Assembly (NCBI GenBank): GCA_003641415.1
Contig: QNAG01000026.1
Coordinates: forward strand, 1-17,343
Length of the DNA: 17,343 bases
Reading direction: 5' to 3'
Source: Candidatus Zixiibacteriota bacterium
Lineage (GTDB): Bacteria > Zixibacteria > MSB-5A5 > GN15 > FEB-12
The notes below the pieces were generated by a model. That model did not search any database and was not told where the DNA came from. It saw only the letters and a program-made list of their open reading frames with translations. Shown in pieces: positions 1 to 8,043 of the stretch. Each line of letters opens with the position of its first letter. Position 1 is the stretch's first letter. The translations under genes were made by a program, and so were the position numbers.

Positions 1-2567
1 ATATCAGAGCATCCGTTTCCGGGACAGAGATTCAAGCCGCAGCTGAATTTGCTCTGGAATTGGTGCCTCAGGGTAGTAACGGGAGTATTGGTATTTCTCT
101 CTCTGATCATGTTCTTCTTGCCAGTGGTGCTGACACATCTGTTGTGACGATTGCGGTTGCTGATTCCACAGGTCAAGCGGCGCCTGACGGAACCGTGTTA
201 AAGTTGGTTGCTGGTGATCGGTTTGTAGATGTTGATGGAGATGGCTACTGGTCACTTTGCTGTGATTCATTAGTAGAAGATATCAACAGTGACGGTGATT
301 TTAATGAAGTAGGAACTATTCCCGCCACGGTTACAGTAAGTGGTGGTGCCGGACAAGCAGTTGTTAACTATATATCCGGTACAGATTCTGGAATAGTCTA
401 TATTCGGGTTTCAGTTGACGATAACGGTCTGGGAGCCTATCGCGAAAAACCAATTCACCTAACCCCGACTATCAAAGCTGGATATGTTGGTATTTCAGTT
501 TCACGAGCCGAAGTTTTAGCTAACGGTTCTGATACCACTATCGTGACGGTGGCGGTGTGTGATGCTGACGGAAACCCAGCGCCTGATGGCACACCTGTTA
601 TTATTGTGGCAGGAGAGTGCTTTTATGATTCCGATGGTGATGGTCTCTGGTCTCAGTGTTGTGATTCACTCATTGATGACTATAATTCTAATGGTGGCTG
701 GGACGCTATAGGTTCCATTGCCCAAACTGCCATTATCTCAGGCGGTACTGGTGAGGCTACTGCTGTATACTATGGCAGTACCGACTCTGCTACTGTCTGG
801 ATCAAAGCCACGGTTAACACTGTTGGCATTCAAGGACGGGCTGATTTCCCCATCCAATTGCTTCCCCCGGGACCAGGTTCAATTGAGGCTTATCTCTCAA
901 ATGACCTGCTGTTTGCTAATGGGGTAGATACGTCTATTCTTACAATTCAGGCTTGGGATGGTTTTGGAATGCCAGTACCTGAGTCGACCCTTGTGGTAGT
1001 TACAGCGGGTGAGCTTTTTGTTGATGTTGATAGTAATGGCTACTTCTCGTTAGGGGTAGACTCAGTGCAATTCGATGCTAATAAAAACGGGCGGTGGGAT
1101 GCTATAGGTATGGTTAAGCAGTATAACTATTTCCTTGGTGACAGTGGTATTCTGCACATACCGTATGTTTCAGGACACATCCCCACTACTGTTTATATGA
1201 AGATAACAATGGTCGATCCCAAAATTCGGTCAGCTATTCAGATACCACTTCAACTTCAAGCAGATGCTATGATTAGTGCTATCTATTTATTGTCAGATTC
1301 AATGAATCTGGTTGTTAAAAGTTGTGGTGGCATTGAGATTGCCAACATGCATGCTATCGGATACGATATTCACGGTAATCCGGTTCCGGAAGGGGTACCA
1401 ATCGATTTCCTCATTACCGACGGACCGGGCGGTGGTGAACATCTAGATACAGTTGGTTATGGTCCTTACTCGGTATTGACAAACAGTTTGGGTGAGGCAA
1501 CAGTTACGTTGCATTCAGGTACAATTCCAGGGACAGTGCGCATCCGCGCTCGCGCTAATGATACTGTTCTGTCTAATGCTGCTCTGGTTATGGTTTCAGC
1601 CGGGCCGCCTAAATACATAGCCACTGCTGCTGAGTTTTGCAATATAGGTCTTTGGGATTATACTGGTCTTAAGGTAGATGTCGTGGCAGTTGTATCAGAC
1701 ACCTTCCATAATCCGGTAAACGACTCAACATTGGTCTATTTCAGTACCGACGAGGGAACGATGGTCTCTCATCAGGTAAGGACTGAAGATCTCGAAGGAA
1801 TAGCCAAGACATACTGGATTTGTGGCTACCCAACAGTAGCGGAACCTATGCCTGATGGCAAAGTTTGGGTTATTGCTGAAACAGCAGGCGGGTTAGTCAA
1901 GGATTCCACTATGTTCTATAATACTGGTGGGCCGGAATTGTTTACAGTATCTGGTATGCCGGACACAGTGTGGGCTGATGGGGTTTCCATAACGAGTGTT
2001 CAGGTGTGTGGCTGGGATATCAACGGCAATCCTGTAGTCGATGGTACGGTGTTTGACGGTGATGCTAAATACCTATTGGTGGAAACCGGCGCCTTTGAAT
2101 ACCTGTGTGGTGATGCTGCCTGTGATCGTGTCAAGGTATATTCACAAACTCTTATGGCTGACTATTCGACACCGGGTGGCAACGATAATGCCATCGGTGC
2201 AATTGATACTGTTAGTTACTGGAAATTTGGCGCCTATTATTCCCATCAGGTTGTTCTTAAAACAGGTTATGCCTATTCTGGAAACTCTTTGGTTGGTGGT
2301 AATTTCTCTGTCAATCTTGGTGAAACAGCTTATTTAAATGTTACCGTCAAAGATCGGTGGAGCAACCCATTGGGGGATCACACCCTTGTAGCAAGTTATC
2401 CGGGTACTGGTGTGGCCGGTCCGGGGACCAAGGAGACCAACTCTTATGGCGAAGCCTATGGGTTCTCATGGACACCTGCTGATACCGGATCATTTATGAT
2501 TACCATTACCGACAGCGATCCTCGGGGAGGTCTTATTTGGACTAAAACCATTTCTGTGGGTGAATAG
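1..2567 (+). CDS. Secreted Ig-repeat (Big_1/invasin-like) protein, 5' end missing
   Basis: The reading frame (codons from base 3) is open to the window edge, so this is the C-terminal ~854 residues of a larger protein. It ends with TAG followed at once by in-frame TAA. About seven Ig-like domains can be traced. Most begin with a strand such as GSIGISLS, then a [VL]T[IV]xxxD strand and a turn of the type GNPxPDGT, and close with G-E/Q-A-x-V and a final strand. This is the Big_1/invasin pattern. Domains 1-3 carry a DxDxDG...D-x-N-x-x-G insert (bases 228-318, 627-714, 1023-1107), suggesting calcium binding. Domains 1 and 2 also hold a Cys-Cys pair. The last domain ends nearly at the stop, with no recognisable sorting signal, anchor or membrane segment. 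Likely exported, as an adhesin, surface-layer or extracellular scaffold protein. The exact role is unknown, and the signal peptide would lie outside the window. Confidence 0.8.
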   Translation, partial: IRASVSGTEIQAAAEFALELVPQGSNGSIGISLSDHVLLASGADTSVVTIAVADSTGQAAPDGTVLKLVAGDRFVDVDGDGYWSLCCDSLVEDINSDGDFNEVGTIPATVTVSGGAGQAVVNYISGTDSGIVYIRVSVDDNGLGAYREKPIHLTPTIKAGYVGISVSRAEVLANGSDTTIVTVAVCDADGNPAPDGTPVIIVAGECFYDSDGDGLWSQCCDSLIDDYNSNGGWDAIGSIAQTAIISGGTGEATAVYYGSTDSATVWIKATVNTVGIQGRADFPIQLLPPGPGSIEAYLSNDLLFANGVDTSILTIQAWDGFGMPVPESTLVVVTAGELFVDVDSNGYFSLGVDSVQFDANKNGRWDAIGMVKQYNYFLGDSGILHIPYVSGHIPTTVYMKITMVDPKIRSAIQIPLQLQADAMISAIYLLSDSMNLVVKSCGGIEIANMHAIGYDIHGNPVPEGVPIDFLITDGPGGGEHLDTVGYGPYSVLTNSLGEATVTLHSGTIPGTVRIRARANDTVLSNAALVMVSAGPPKYIATAAEFCNIGLWDYTGLKVDVVAVVSDTFHNPVNDSTLVYFSTDEGTMVSHQVRTEDLEGIAKTYWICGYPTVAEPMPDGKVWVIAETAGGLVKDSTMFYNTGGPELFTVSGMPDTVWADGVSITSVQVCGWDINGNPVVDGTVFDGDAKYLLVETGAFEYLCGDAACDRVKVYSQTLMADYSTPGGNDNAIGAIDTVSYWKFGAYYSHQVVLKTGYAYSGNSLVGGNFSVNLGETAYLNVTVKDRWSNPLGDHTLVASYPGTGVAGPGTKETNSYGEAYGFSWTPADTGSFMITITDSDPRGGLIWTKTISVGE
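228..1107 (+). repeat. Three in-frame repeats of a calcium-loop-like insert within Ig domains
   Basis: Three copies begin at 228, 627 and 1023, spaced 399 and 396 bases, which equals one Ig domain (132-133 codons). Each copy has a first acidic loop (DVDGDGYWS, DSDGDGLWS, DVDSNGYFS), then a DS[LV] turn. A second Asp/Asn loop follows (DINSDGDFNEVG, DYNSNGGWDAIG, DANKNGRWDAIG). The surrounding Ig-domain strands repeat as well. The spacing resembles EF-hand or dockerin loops, but position 12 lacks the usual Glu in loop 1, so calcium binding is inferred. Confidence 0.75.
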
Positions 2568-2600
2568 TAAGCGATCATTTCCTGAATACAAAATCAATAA

Positions 2601-2631
2601 GCCGTCGGTATAAGAACCGGCGGCTTTTTTT
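2601..2631 (+). terminator. Intrinsic terminator after the Ig-repeat gene
   Basis: A 9-bp stem (GCCGTCGGT at 2601-2609 pairing with ACCGGCGGC at 2616-2624, one G-T wobble) encloses a 6-base loop and is followed by seven T residues. It lies 34 bases past the stop codon. This is a textbook Rho-independent terminator and separates the surface-protein gene from the metabolic genes downstream. Confidence 0.9.
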
Positions 2632-2697
2632 CTACCATTAGTTTGGCGGATTGTTTTTCCCTTTTCCCACGAATTCTACCAGTGTAAATTGGGGTTA

Positions 2698-4353
2698 ATG
2701 ATACCGGTCAACACTACAAGCAGTTCCACGATCCACGAGGAGTTTTTCAAAGCAGCAAAACGATATGCTGAGCAGGTCGCCTTCAAGGCTCATGGCGGAA
2801 AAGGTCGCAGTTACTCATATAGTGAGGTTGTCGAATTAGTAAATCATTTTGCTGCAGGTCTTCACACCGAAGGATTCATGAAGCCAAACGAAGTCGGCCT
2901 GCTTTCGGAGAATTGCCCTGAATGGTGTATTACTTACTTGTCGATTTTGGCTGCCGGCGGAACAGTAGTACCAATTGATACCAGACTTAAGTTAGATGAG
3001 ATTTATCATATTATTCGTCATGCAAAACTCAAGACAATAATAGTGTCAGCAGCACTTGAGCAGATAATTTCTGATTTCGGGAATCAACTTCGGATTATTT
3101 AGCTCGACGGAATGGTTTCCCATAGTTGGACTCGATTGTTAAAAATGAATTCAAAACAAATATCTCCTGTGGATAATGAGATTGCGGTTATTATATATAC
3201 TTCCGGCACCACTGGCGCTCCGAAGACGGTAGAACTGACACACAAAAACCTGCTGGCTAATCTCGATGGGATTGGGAGATCATTACGGTTTGGTAAAAAT
3301 GATGTTTTTCTCTCAGTTCTTCCATTGTATCACACTTTTGAGGCTACTTGTGGCTTCCTCACGCCTCTGATGTGTGGAGCCAGTATCGTTTATGCTAGAT
3401 CTTTCAAATCAAAGGAAATTCTGGAAGATATATCACGCAATCGGATTACAGTTATGTGCGGTATGCCATTGCTGTATGAGAAGATGTTCCACTCGTTTCA
3501 GCGTAAGATCGCATCTGCATCTTTTCTCAGGATAATATTGTTCAAATCCATGTATACTCTATCGAGTATTCTGTGGAAATGCGGTATCAAGGTCGGGAGA
3601 AAACTCTTTAATTCGATTCGGAAGAAATTCGGAATGGACTCCATTAGAATGTTCGTATCGGGTGGAGCGGCTATCCCACCATCGATTGTCCGATTCTTTA
3701 ACCTGATCGGCTTCTATTTCATGCAAGGGTATGGAATGACAGAAACTTCACCGGTGATCTCGGTTAACCGCCCCGATAGTATAAAATTTGGTTCGGTAGG
3801 GCCACCGCTGGATAATGTTGATGTTCGTATTAATTCTCCTGATTTAAAAGGCATTGGCGAAATCCTTGTCCGTGGTGATAATGTTACGCCAGGGTATCGT
3901 GATAATCCGGGAGCAACATCCGAATTATTGCAAGATGGCTGGTTATATACTGGTGATATAGGTTGCCTTAAGGATGGCCATCTGTGGATTACAGGTCGTT
4001 GCAAAAGCCTGATTGTTTCGACTTCCGGCAAGAATATTTATCCTGAGGAACTGGAAGAGAAGCTGGTGGAATATGGTATTATTCTGGAAGTGGTCGTTTT
4101 CGGTCGCAAAAAACAGGGTAAGCAAGGTGAGGAGGTACGTGCGGTTATTGTGCCGGACCTGGAGGTGATGAGTTCAGATTGCCAGTCAAAGTTGGGTCAG
4201 CCTGACGAGGATAAGATCAGACAGACAGTAAGTGAAGTTGTGGCCGATGTAAACAGCCGCATTGCAGCTTACAAGCGGATCAGCGCTTTTGAAATGCAGT
4301 TTGAGGAATTGGAAAAGACCTCTACGCAGAAAAATCAAACGATTCATATATAA
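2698..4353 (+). pseudogene. Long-chain acyl-CoA synthetase (AMP-binding), interrupted by an in-frame amber codon
   Basis: Two consecutive open stretches in the same frame (to 3102, then onward through 4353) read as one AMP-forming acyl-CoA ligase of about 551 codons, broken only by TAG at 3100-3102 (codon 135). There is no frameshift: the residues around the stop continue the family's N-terminal domain. Motifs past the stop are intact: P-loop YTSGTTGAPK (codons 167-176), GYGMTETSP (about 344), YTGD, and the hinge region GR-x-K...SGKNIYPEELE (from about 433). An intact enzyme would activate fatty acids with ATP and CoA on the inner membrane. The ATG at 2698 is preferred to the TTG at 2689 because a GGGG lies just before it. 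TAG terminates several neighbouring genes (the Ig-repeat gene, yjbQ-like, rpsB, tsf, frr), so readthrough is unlikely. A sequencing error remains possible. Without that, the 3' fragment alone lacks part of the N-terminal domain. Confidence 0.8.
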
Positions 4354-4398
4354 GTGATTTTCCATGGGGAAACTGATAAATCGGAGCGATAAATCCTA

Positions 4399-4815
4399 AT
4401 GGTTGAGACGAAAGAAATACAATTGGACGCCAAGGGATACTGTGATATTATTGATATCACCGATGAGTTGCAAAAGGCAGTGCAGAACTCAAAGATGTCT
4501 GCTGGTACGATTACTGCCTTTTGCCCTGGTTCGACGGGCGGTATTACTACAATCGAATATGAACCCGGACTGTTGAAAGACCTCCCTGAGTTCTTTGAGA
4601 AGTTACTGCCATCTGATCGAAGCTATCATCATGACGAGACCTGGCATGATGGCAACGGTTTCTCTCATATGCGTTCGGCTCTTATCGGACCAAGCCTTAC
4701 GGTGCCGTTTGTGGGAAAAAAACTCACGCTTGGGACCTGGCAACAAGTAATCTTTTTACACTTCGACAACAAGAACCGACGGAGGAATCTCATCCTTCAG
4801 ATGGTTGGAGAGTAG
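4399..4815 (+). CDS. YjbQ-family (UPF0047) protein, secondary thiamine-phosphate synthase type
   Basis: At 138 residues this matches the normal length of the YjbQ/UPF0047 family. The conserved core is visible: PGSTGGITTIEYEPG (about 43-57), HHDETWHDGNG (77-87), then H-x-R-x-A-x-x-GPSLTVP (90-103) and LGTWQ (111-115), with a terminal strand ending in VGE. Family members are beta-barrel trimers. Some have weak thiamine-phosphate synthase activity, but the true physiological role is unsettled. A GGAG at 4383-4386 lies 12 bases before the ATG. The gene follows the interrupted acyl-CoA synthetase by 45 bases and precedes mtnA by 8, so yjbQ and mtnA are probably co-transcribed. Confidence 0.85.
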   Translation: MVETKEIQLDAKGYCDIIDITDELQKAVQNSKMSAGTITAFCPGSTGGITTIEYEPGLLKDLPEFFEKLLPSDRSYHHDETWHDGNGFSHMRSALIGPSLTVPFVGKKLTLGTWQQVIFLHFDNKNRRRNLILQMVGE

Positions 4816-4823
4816 CTTCTGTT

Positions 4824-5825
4824 ATGAATATTAAATCCATTGAGAGGATTGACAATCATGTTCGCTTGATTGCGCAAACACTTTTACCTGGTGAAATCAA
4901 ATATCTTAAAATTAATGACTACAGGGGAATCATTGAAGCCATCAAACGACTTGATGTACGTGGAGCACCGGCAATTGGCATTGCTGCGGCTTATGGTCTT
5001 GCCTTGGCGGTGCAGCACGCCGGTGATTACAGCCGGGATTTCATTAATAACGTTGCTACAGAAATTGAAACAGCCCGACCAACTGCAGTAAATCTTTCCT
5101 GGGCGGTGTGTCGCGTTCTGGATCGCCTCACGAAAGAACAGCCTGACACATTTGAATCTGTCCTGACTTTATTATGGAGTGAAGCAGAGAATATCCACGA
5201 AGAGGATCGCCAGTTGTGCGAAAAAATTGGTTTGAATGGCGCCCAATTGATAAATAATGGTGATGTTGTCCTGACCCACTGCAATGCAGGGGCTCTTGCT
5301 ACTGGAGGGATTGGCACTGCTTTGGGAGTGATATACACCTGTCGCAACCAGGGTAAATCAATCCGTGTTTATGCTGATGAAACCAGACCGTTATTACAGG
5401 GGGCGCGGTTGACATCATGGGAGTTAATGCAGGAAGGGATTGATGTTACTCTTATCTGTGATAGTGTTGCTGCCACTCTCATGCGACAGGGCAGGATCGA
5501 CCATGTAATTGTTGGAGCTGACCGGGTGGCTGCCAATGGTGATTTCGCCAACAAAATTGGTACCTACTCAGTTGCAGTTCAGGCAAAGGAACACAGTGTG
5601 CCCTTTTATATTGCTGCTCCATACTCGACCTTTGATAGTAAGCTAGCATCAGGGGAGGATATCCCTATTGAAGAACGCTTCGCAAGAGAAGTTACCGAAG
5701 GATTTGGTGTCAGAACAGCTCCTGAGGGTGTCCAGGTGTATTCGCCTGCTTTCGATATAACCCCGTTTGAATTAGTATCATACTATATCACAGACCAGGG
5801 AATCAAACCGGGTGGGCGAGTTTGA
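4824..5825 (+). CDS. mtnA: S-methyl-5-thioribose-1-phosphate isomerase
   Basis: This 333-residue protein belongs to the MtnA/eIF2B-alpha-like isomerase family. It converts methylthioribose-1-phosphate to methylthioribulose-1-phosphate in the methionine salvage pathway, in the cytoplasm. Visible motifs are RGAPAIG (46-52), THCNAGALATGGIG (151-164), DETRPLLQGARLTSWEL (185-201) and GADRVAANGD with NKIGT (231-247). Cys153 and Asp233 are 80 residues apart, as are the catalytic Cys160 and Asp240 of the Bacillus enzyme, which supports activity and argues against an eIF2B-like paralogue. No other salvage gene (mtnK, mtnP, mtnB, mtnD) is in the window. Related enzymes can also act on other 5-deoxypentose phosphates, so the substrate is well supported but not exclusive. 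Confidence 0.92.
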   Translation: MNIKSIERIDNHVRLIAQTLLPGEIKYLKINDYRGIIEAIKRLDVRGAPAIGIAAAYGLALAVQHAGDYSRDFINNVATEIETARPTAVNLSWAVCRVLDRLTKEQPDTFESVLTLLWSEAENIHEEDRQLCEKIGLNGAQLINNGDVVLTHCNAGALATGGIGTALGVIYTCRNQGKSIRVYADETRPLLQGARLTSWELMQEGIDVTLICDSVAATLMRQGRIDHVIVGADRVAANGDFANKIGTYSVAVQAKEHSVPFYIAAPYSTFDSKLASGEDIPIEERFAREVTEGFGVRTAPEGVQVYSPAFDITPFELVSYYITDQGIKPGGRV

Positions 5826-5892
5826 GGGTGTTGCTGTTTAAGTTTGCTTTTTACTCGGTCGATATCTATAGAAAGTGCTACTTGGAGACGAT

Positions 5893-6516
5893 ATGGCCCA
5901 AAATAGAAAAACACGAAATGTCTTGAAAGCCCTTAATTATGATCTTTTCAAACCGGAGAGCCTTATACCTCCTGCGCCGGCAACACTGTACACTAAAATA
6001 CGAGCAGCAACTCAGGAACCTTCAAGGCATGCCCAGACAATCAGTATATCCAGCCATCACGATGTTCTGCCGGACATTGCAGATTTACATCGTCGTTTCG
6101 ATATGTTTAACTGGATGTTCTTTGGGGGAAAGCTACCTCCGGTTAAGATAGAATACTCTAACAGAATGACCTCCGCCGGCTCATACTCGAGGTATGACCA
6201 CTTAATCAAAATTGGCCGAAAGTATCATGAAATATTTCCAGAAGAGATCGATGATACTCTTAAGCATGAGATGATTCATATAATTCATTTCCGGCACGAT
6301 GCCACTTTCAAAGAGCTGGCAGCCCGGATTGGAGCTTCAATTAAAGCAAAAGCTCACCCTTTATTGAGGAAGCCGCCTAAATATATTTATGTTTGCCCAG
6401 AATGTGGTAAGGAGTACCCGAGACAGAAGCGGTTGGTTATGGCTTCATGTGGTAAATGCTCAAAAGGTCGAGTCTTTGACGAACGGTATAAATTGAAGTT
6501 GAAGAAACTCCTTTAA
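5893..6516 (+). CDS. SprT-like zinc metalloprotease with C-terminal zinc ribbon
   Basis: A 207-residue protein with an HEMIH zinc-protease motif (His125, Glu126, His129) and a third ligand in RHDATF (His135), the SprT/Spartan arrangement. It ends in a four-cysteine zinc ribbon, CPEC (168-171) and CGKC (186-189), and a basic tail. The aromatic-rich stretch around 70-80 (FNWMFFGGKLP) is typical of the start of this domain. Residues 1-60 are low in recognisable features and probably flexible. The ATG at 5893 is chosen over an upstream in-frame GTG (5875) because GGAG at 5884-5887 sits five bases before it. Eukaryotic relatives cut DNA-protein crosslinks. The bacterial role is not established, so substrate assignment is inference. 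The gene stands alone, 67 bases after mtnA. Confidence 0.85.
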   Translation: MAQNRKTRNVLKALNYDLFKPESLIPPAPATLYTKIRAATQEPSRHAQTISISSHHDVLPDIADLHRRFDMFNWMFFGGKLPPVKIEYSNRMTSAGSYSRYDHLIKIGRKYHEIFPEEIDDTLKHEMIHIIHFRHDATFKELAARIGASIKAKAHPLLRKPPKYIYVCPECGKEYPRQKRLVMASCGKCSKGRVFDERYKLKLKKLL

Positions 6517-6529
6517 AAAGATGACGGGG

Positions 6530-6811
6530 TCAGCCAACAGTCTCGGTAGTTGTTTCCTCCTCGGCCTGACTTTTTAGCAACTCATCTATTAAGGGAGCGC
6601 AGGCTTCAAATGATTGTATTTTCCCTCCCTTAGAGAATAATCTTAACAAGCGTAGAAGTACCAGTTGTGGGTTTCCAGCACAGCTAACAATGTGTCCTTC
6701 CTTAGAAATGCCCAGACCAGCTTTTTTAGCTATGGCAAAGGCTTCTTCGTCTCCGAGGTGTTTTGTTTGCTCCCGGATTACATTTTCAAAAAGATTCAAG
6801 TATGTTTCCAT
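6530..6811 (-). CDS. Small conserved-looking protein of unknown function
   Basis: The leftward ORF encodes 93 residues, starts with ATG (complement of 6809-6811), and converges on the metalloprotease gene with a 13-base gap. I do not recognise a named family. The protein looks folded rather than random: an amphipathic N-terminal helix (YLNLFENVIREQ), then AIAKKAGLGIS, a short strand GHIVSCAGNPQ, and a leucine-rich helix (LVLLRLLRLFSKGG). The C-terminus is Glu/Thr-rich and probably disordered. There is no signal peptide or membrane segment. The -AGNP-LVLLRLLR- block could be a small regulatory or binding fold. Coding is supported by length, the absence of a competing frame and the orderly composition. 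Function is open. Confidence 0.6.
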   Translation of the reverse strand: METYLNLFENVIREQTKHLGDEEAFAIAKKAGLGISKEGHIVSCAGNPQLVLLRLLRLFSKGGKIQSFEACAPLIDELLKSQAEEETTTETVG

Positions 6812-7032
6812 AATTAGCCTCGATGTATGTGTTTTTTGGTGTTTTTCTTTATATCGGCAATGGAAAGGTAATTATAATGGTATTTTGTGCCACTTTCTCT
6901 TTTGCAACAGAATCGGTAAAAAGTGCAGTGAAATATCTATAAACCAAAGCCACTAAATGTCTTCCGTCGTTTTTCCGATAATAAGATCAACTTAGCGACA
7001 GAAAAATTAGAGATTATTTTTGTTGTAACTTA

Positions 7033-7060
7033 TTGACATGGCAAGAAAATGTTATATAAT
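7033..7060 (+). promoter_or_regulatory. Near-consensus sigma-70 promoter of the rplM operon
   Basis: A perfect TTGACA (7033-7038) and perfect TATAAT (7055-7060) are separated by 16 bases. The 30 bases upstream are A/T-rich (runs of A and T around 7000-7030) and could act as an UP element. Transcription would start near 7067, about 38 bases before the rplM ATG. Strong expression fits a ribosomal protein operon. The remainder of the 293-base gap upstream (6812-7032) shows no gene or clear structure. Confidence 0.88.
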
Positions 7061-7077
7061 TACAGGCTGTTTTGAGT

Positions 7078-7095
7078 TTGACCACTAATGGTTAA
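7078..7095 (+). promoter_or_regulatory. Hairpin in the rplM leader overlapping the ribosome binding site
   Basis: TTGACCA (7078-7084) can pair with TGGTTAA (7089-7095), giving 7 bp with one G-U pair and a CTAA loop. The 3' arm overlaps the AAGG (7094-7097) that is the best Shine-Dalgarno candidate before the ATG at 7105. This could mediate autoregulation, as L13 represses its own operon in E. coli, but no homology to that site is claimed. Confidence 0.4.
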
Positions 7096-7104
7096 GGTTG
7101 GTGA

Positions 7105-7539
7105 ATGAAGACATTTATACCAAAGGTTGATAAAAGCAACCGCAAATGGTGGGTTGTTGATCTGCAGGATGTTATCCTTGGACGGGCTGCTGTAAAAGTG
7201 GCTGACATCCTCAGAGGGAAGAACAAACCCATCTTTACTCCTCATCTTGATACTGGTGATCACGTTGTTGTTGTCAATGCCCGGAATCTCAGGGTGACTG
7301 GCAAGAACAAACCTGTCCAGATGAAATACTACCGATATTCCGGTTATCCGGGCGGGTTGAATGAGACTACCTTTGAAAAGATGATGCAGAAGAGACCTGA
7401 AGAAGTGTTTCGGTCGGCCGTCAGGCGTATGCTCCCTAAAAACAGGTTAGGGCGTAAGATGTTCAAGAAACTTCACGTATACGCCGATGCGAAACATCCC
7501 CACAAAGCCCAGAAACCGGAAACACTGAAAATAACATAA
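7105..7539 (+). CDS. rplM: 50S ribosomal protein L13
   Basis: The 144-residue length matches bacterial uL13 (about 142). Characteristic segments are WWVVDLQDVILGRAAVKVADILRGK-like residues at 15-39 with LGR, then the D-TGD-VVVVNA strand and YYRYSGYPGG, and near the end VRRMLPKNRLGR followed by LHVYADAKHPH. L13 binds 23S rRNA domains early in large-subunit assembly. It is the first gene of the operon, read from the promoter at 7033, and precedes rpsI by 21 bases, the standard bacterial pairing. The ATG at 7105 gives the correct N-terminus for the family. Confidence 0.97.
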   Translation: MKTFIPKVDKSNRKWWVVDLQDVILGRAAVKVADILRGKNKPIFTPHLDTGDHVVVVNARNLRVTGKNKPVQMKYYRYSGYPGGLNETTFEKMMQKRPEEVFRSAVRRMLPKNRLGRKMFKKLHVYADAKHPHKAQKPETLKIT

Positions 7540-7560
7540 GGTAGATTAAAAAAACACTAT

Positions 7561-7953
7561 ATGGAAAAAGAGGTCTATGCTGCTACGGGGCGGCGTAAAG
7601 CGTCTGTTGCCAGGGCCGTATTGGTTAAGGGTGATGGCAGCTTTACTATAAACGGTAAGAACATGTCAAGTTACCTGACCCGTGACCCGTTGGCTGCACA
7701 TGCCAAAGAACCGTTAATTGCTACGGAATTGGTTGATAAGCTATCGGTGTCGTGTAAGGCGCGGGGAGGTGGTCTCTCCGGTCAGGCAGGTGCTGTTCGT
7801 CTGGCGGTGGCTCGTGCATTATTACAGATGAATCCTAGTTTGCGAGCTATCCTTCGCAAAGGAGGTTTTCTCACTCGCGATGCTCGAGAAGTCGAACGCA
7901 AGAAATACGGTCAACCCAAAGCACGCAAACGGTTCCAGTACTCCAAGCGCTAA
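7561..7953 (+). CDS. rpsI: 30S ribosomal protein S9
   Basis: The 130-residue length equals the family norm. It opens with ATGRRKASVARAVL (8-21), contains GGGLSGQAGAVRLAVARAL (69-87) and D-REVERKKYG, and ends in the KRFQYSKR tail. In uS9 the last residues reach the P-site tRNA anticodon stem. The basic tail is complete here. Co-transcribed with rplM. The Shine-Dalgarno is weak (AAGG about 19 bases upstream), so translation may be coupled to rplM. Confidence 0.97.
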   Translation: MEKEVYAATGRRKASVARAVLVKGDGSFTINGKNMSSYLTRDPLAAHAKEPLIATELVDKLSVSCKARGGGLSGQAGAVRLAVARALLQMNPSLRAILRKGGFLTRDAREVERKKYGQPKARKRFQYSKR

Positions 7954-8010
7954 GCTGAGTACATTAATCCCTGCCCGGTAGGGAAATAAACAATCCCGAC
8001 TGACTAGAGC

Positions 8011-8043
8011 AGAGGTCCCTGAACGATTTTCGGGGTTTTCTCT
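8011..8043 (+). promoter_or_regulatory. Hairpin with T-rich 3' flank between rpsI and rpsB
   Basis: CCCTGAA (8017-8023) pairs with TTCGGGG (8029-8035) around a CGATT loop. It can be extended by AGAG (8011-8014) with CTCT (8040-8043), and TTTT follows the inner stem. It lies in the 137-base rpsI-rpsB gap, about 50 bases before rpsB. It may be a partial terminator/attenuator that adjusts rpsB-tsf expression, or a ribosomal-protein leader element. I see no separate promoter of good quality for rpsB. Confidence 0.4.

Noticed and set aside
3100..3114. Programmed amber readthrough or pyrrolysine/selenocysteine-style recoding in the acyl-CoA synthetase
   Set aside because: TAG is the ordinary stop of several neighbouring genes, no recoding structure is apparent after the codon, and the position is not an active-site residue in this family.
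5844..5872. TTGCTT...TATAGA as a promoter for the SprT-like gene
   Set aside because: The spacing is 17, but both hexamers match the consensus poorly; not strong enough to list.
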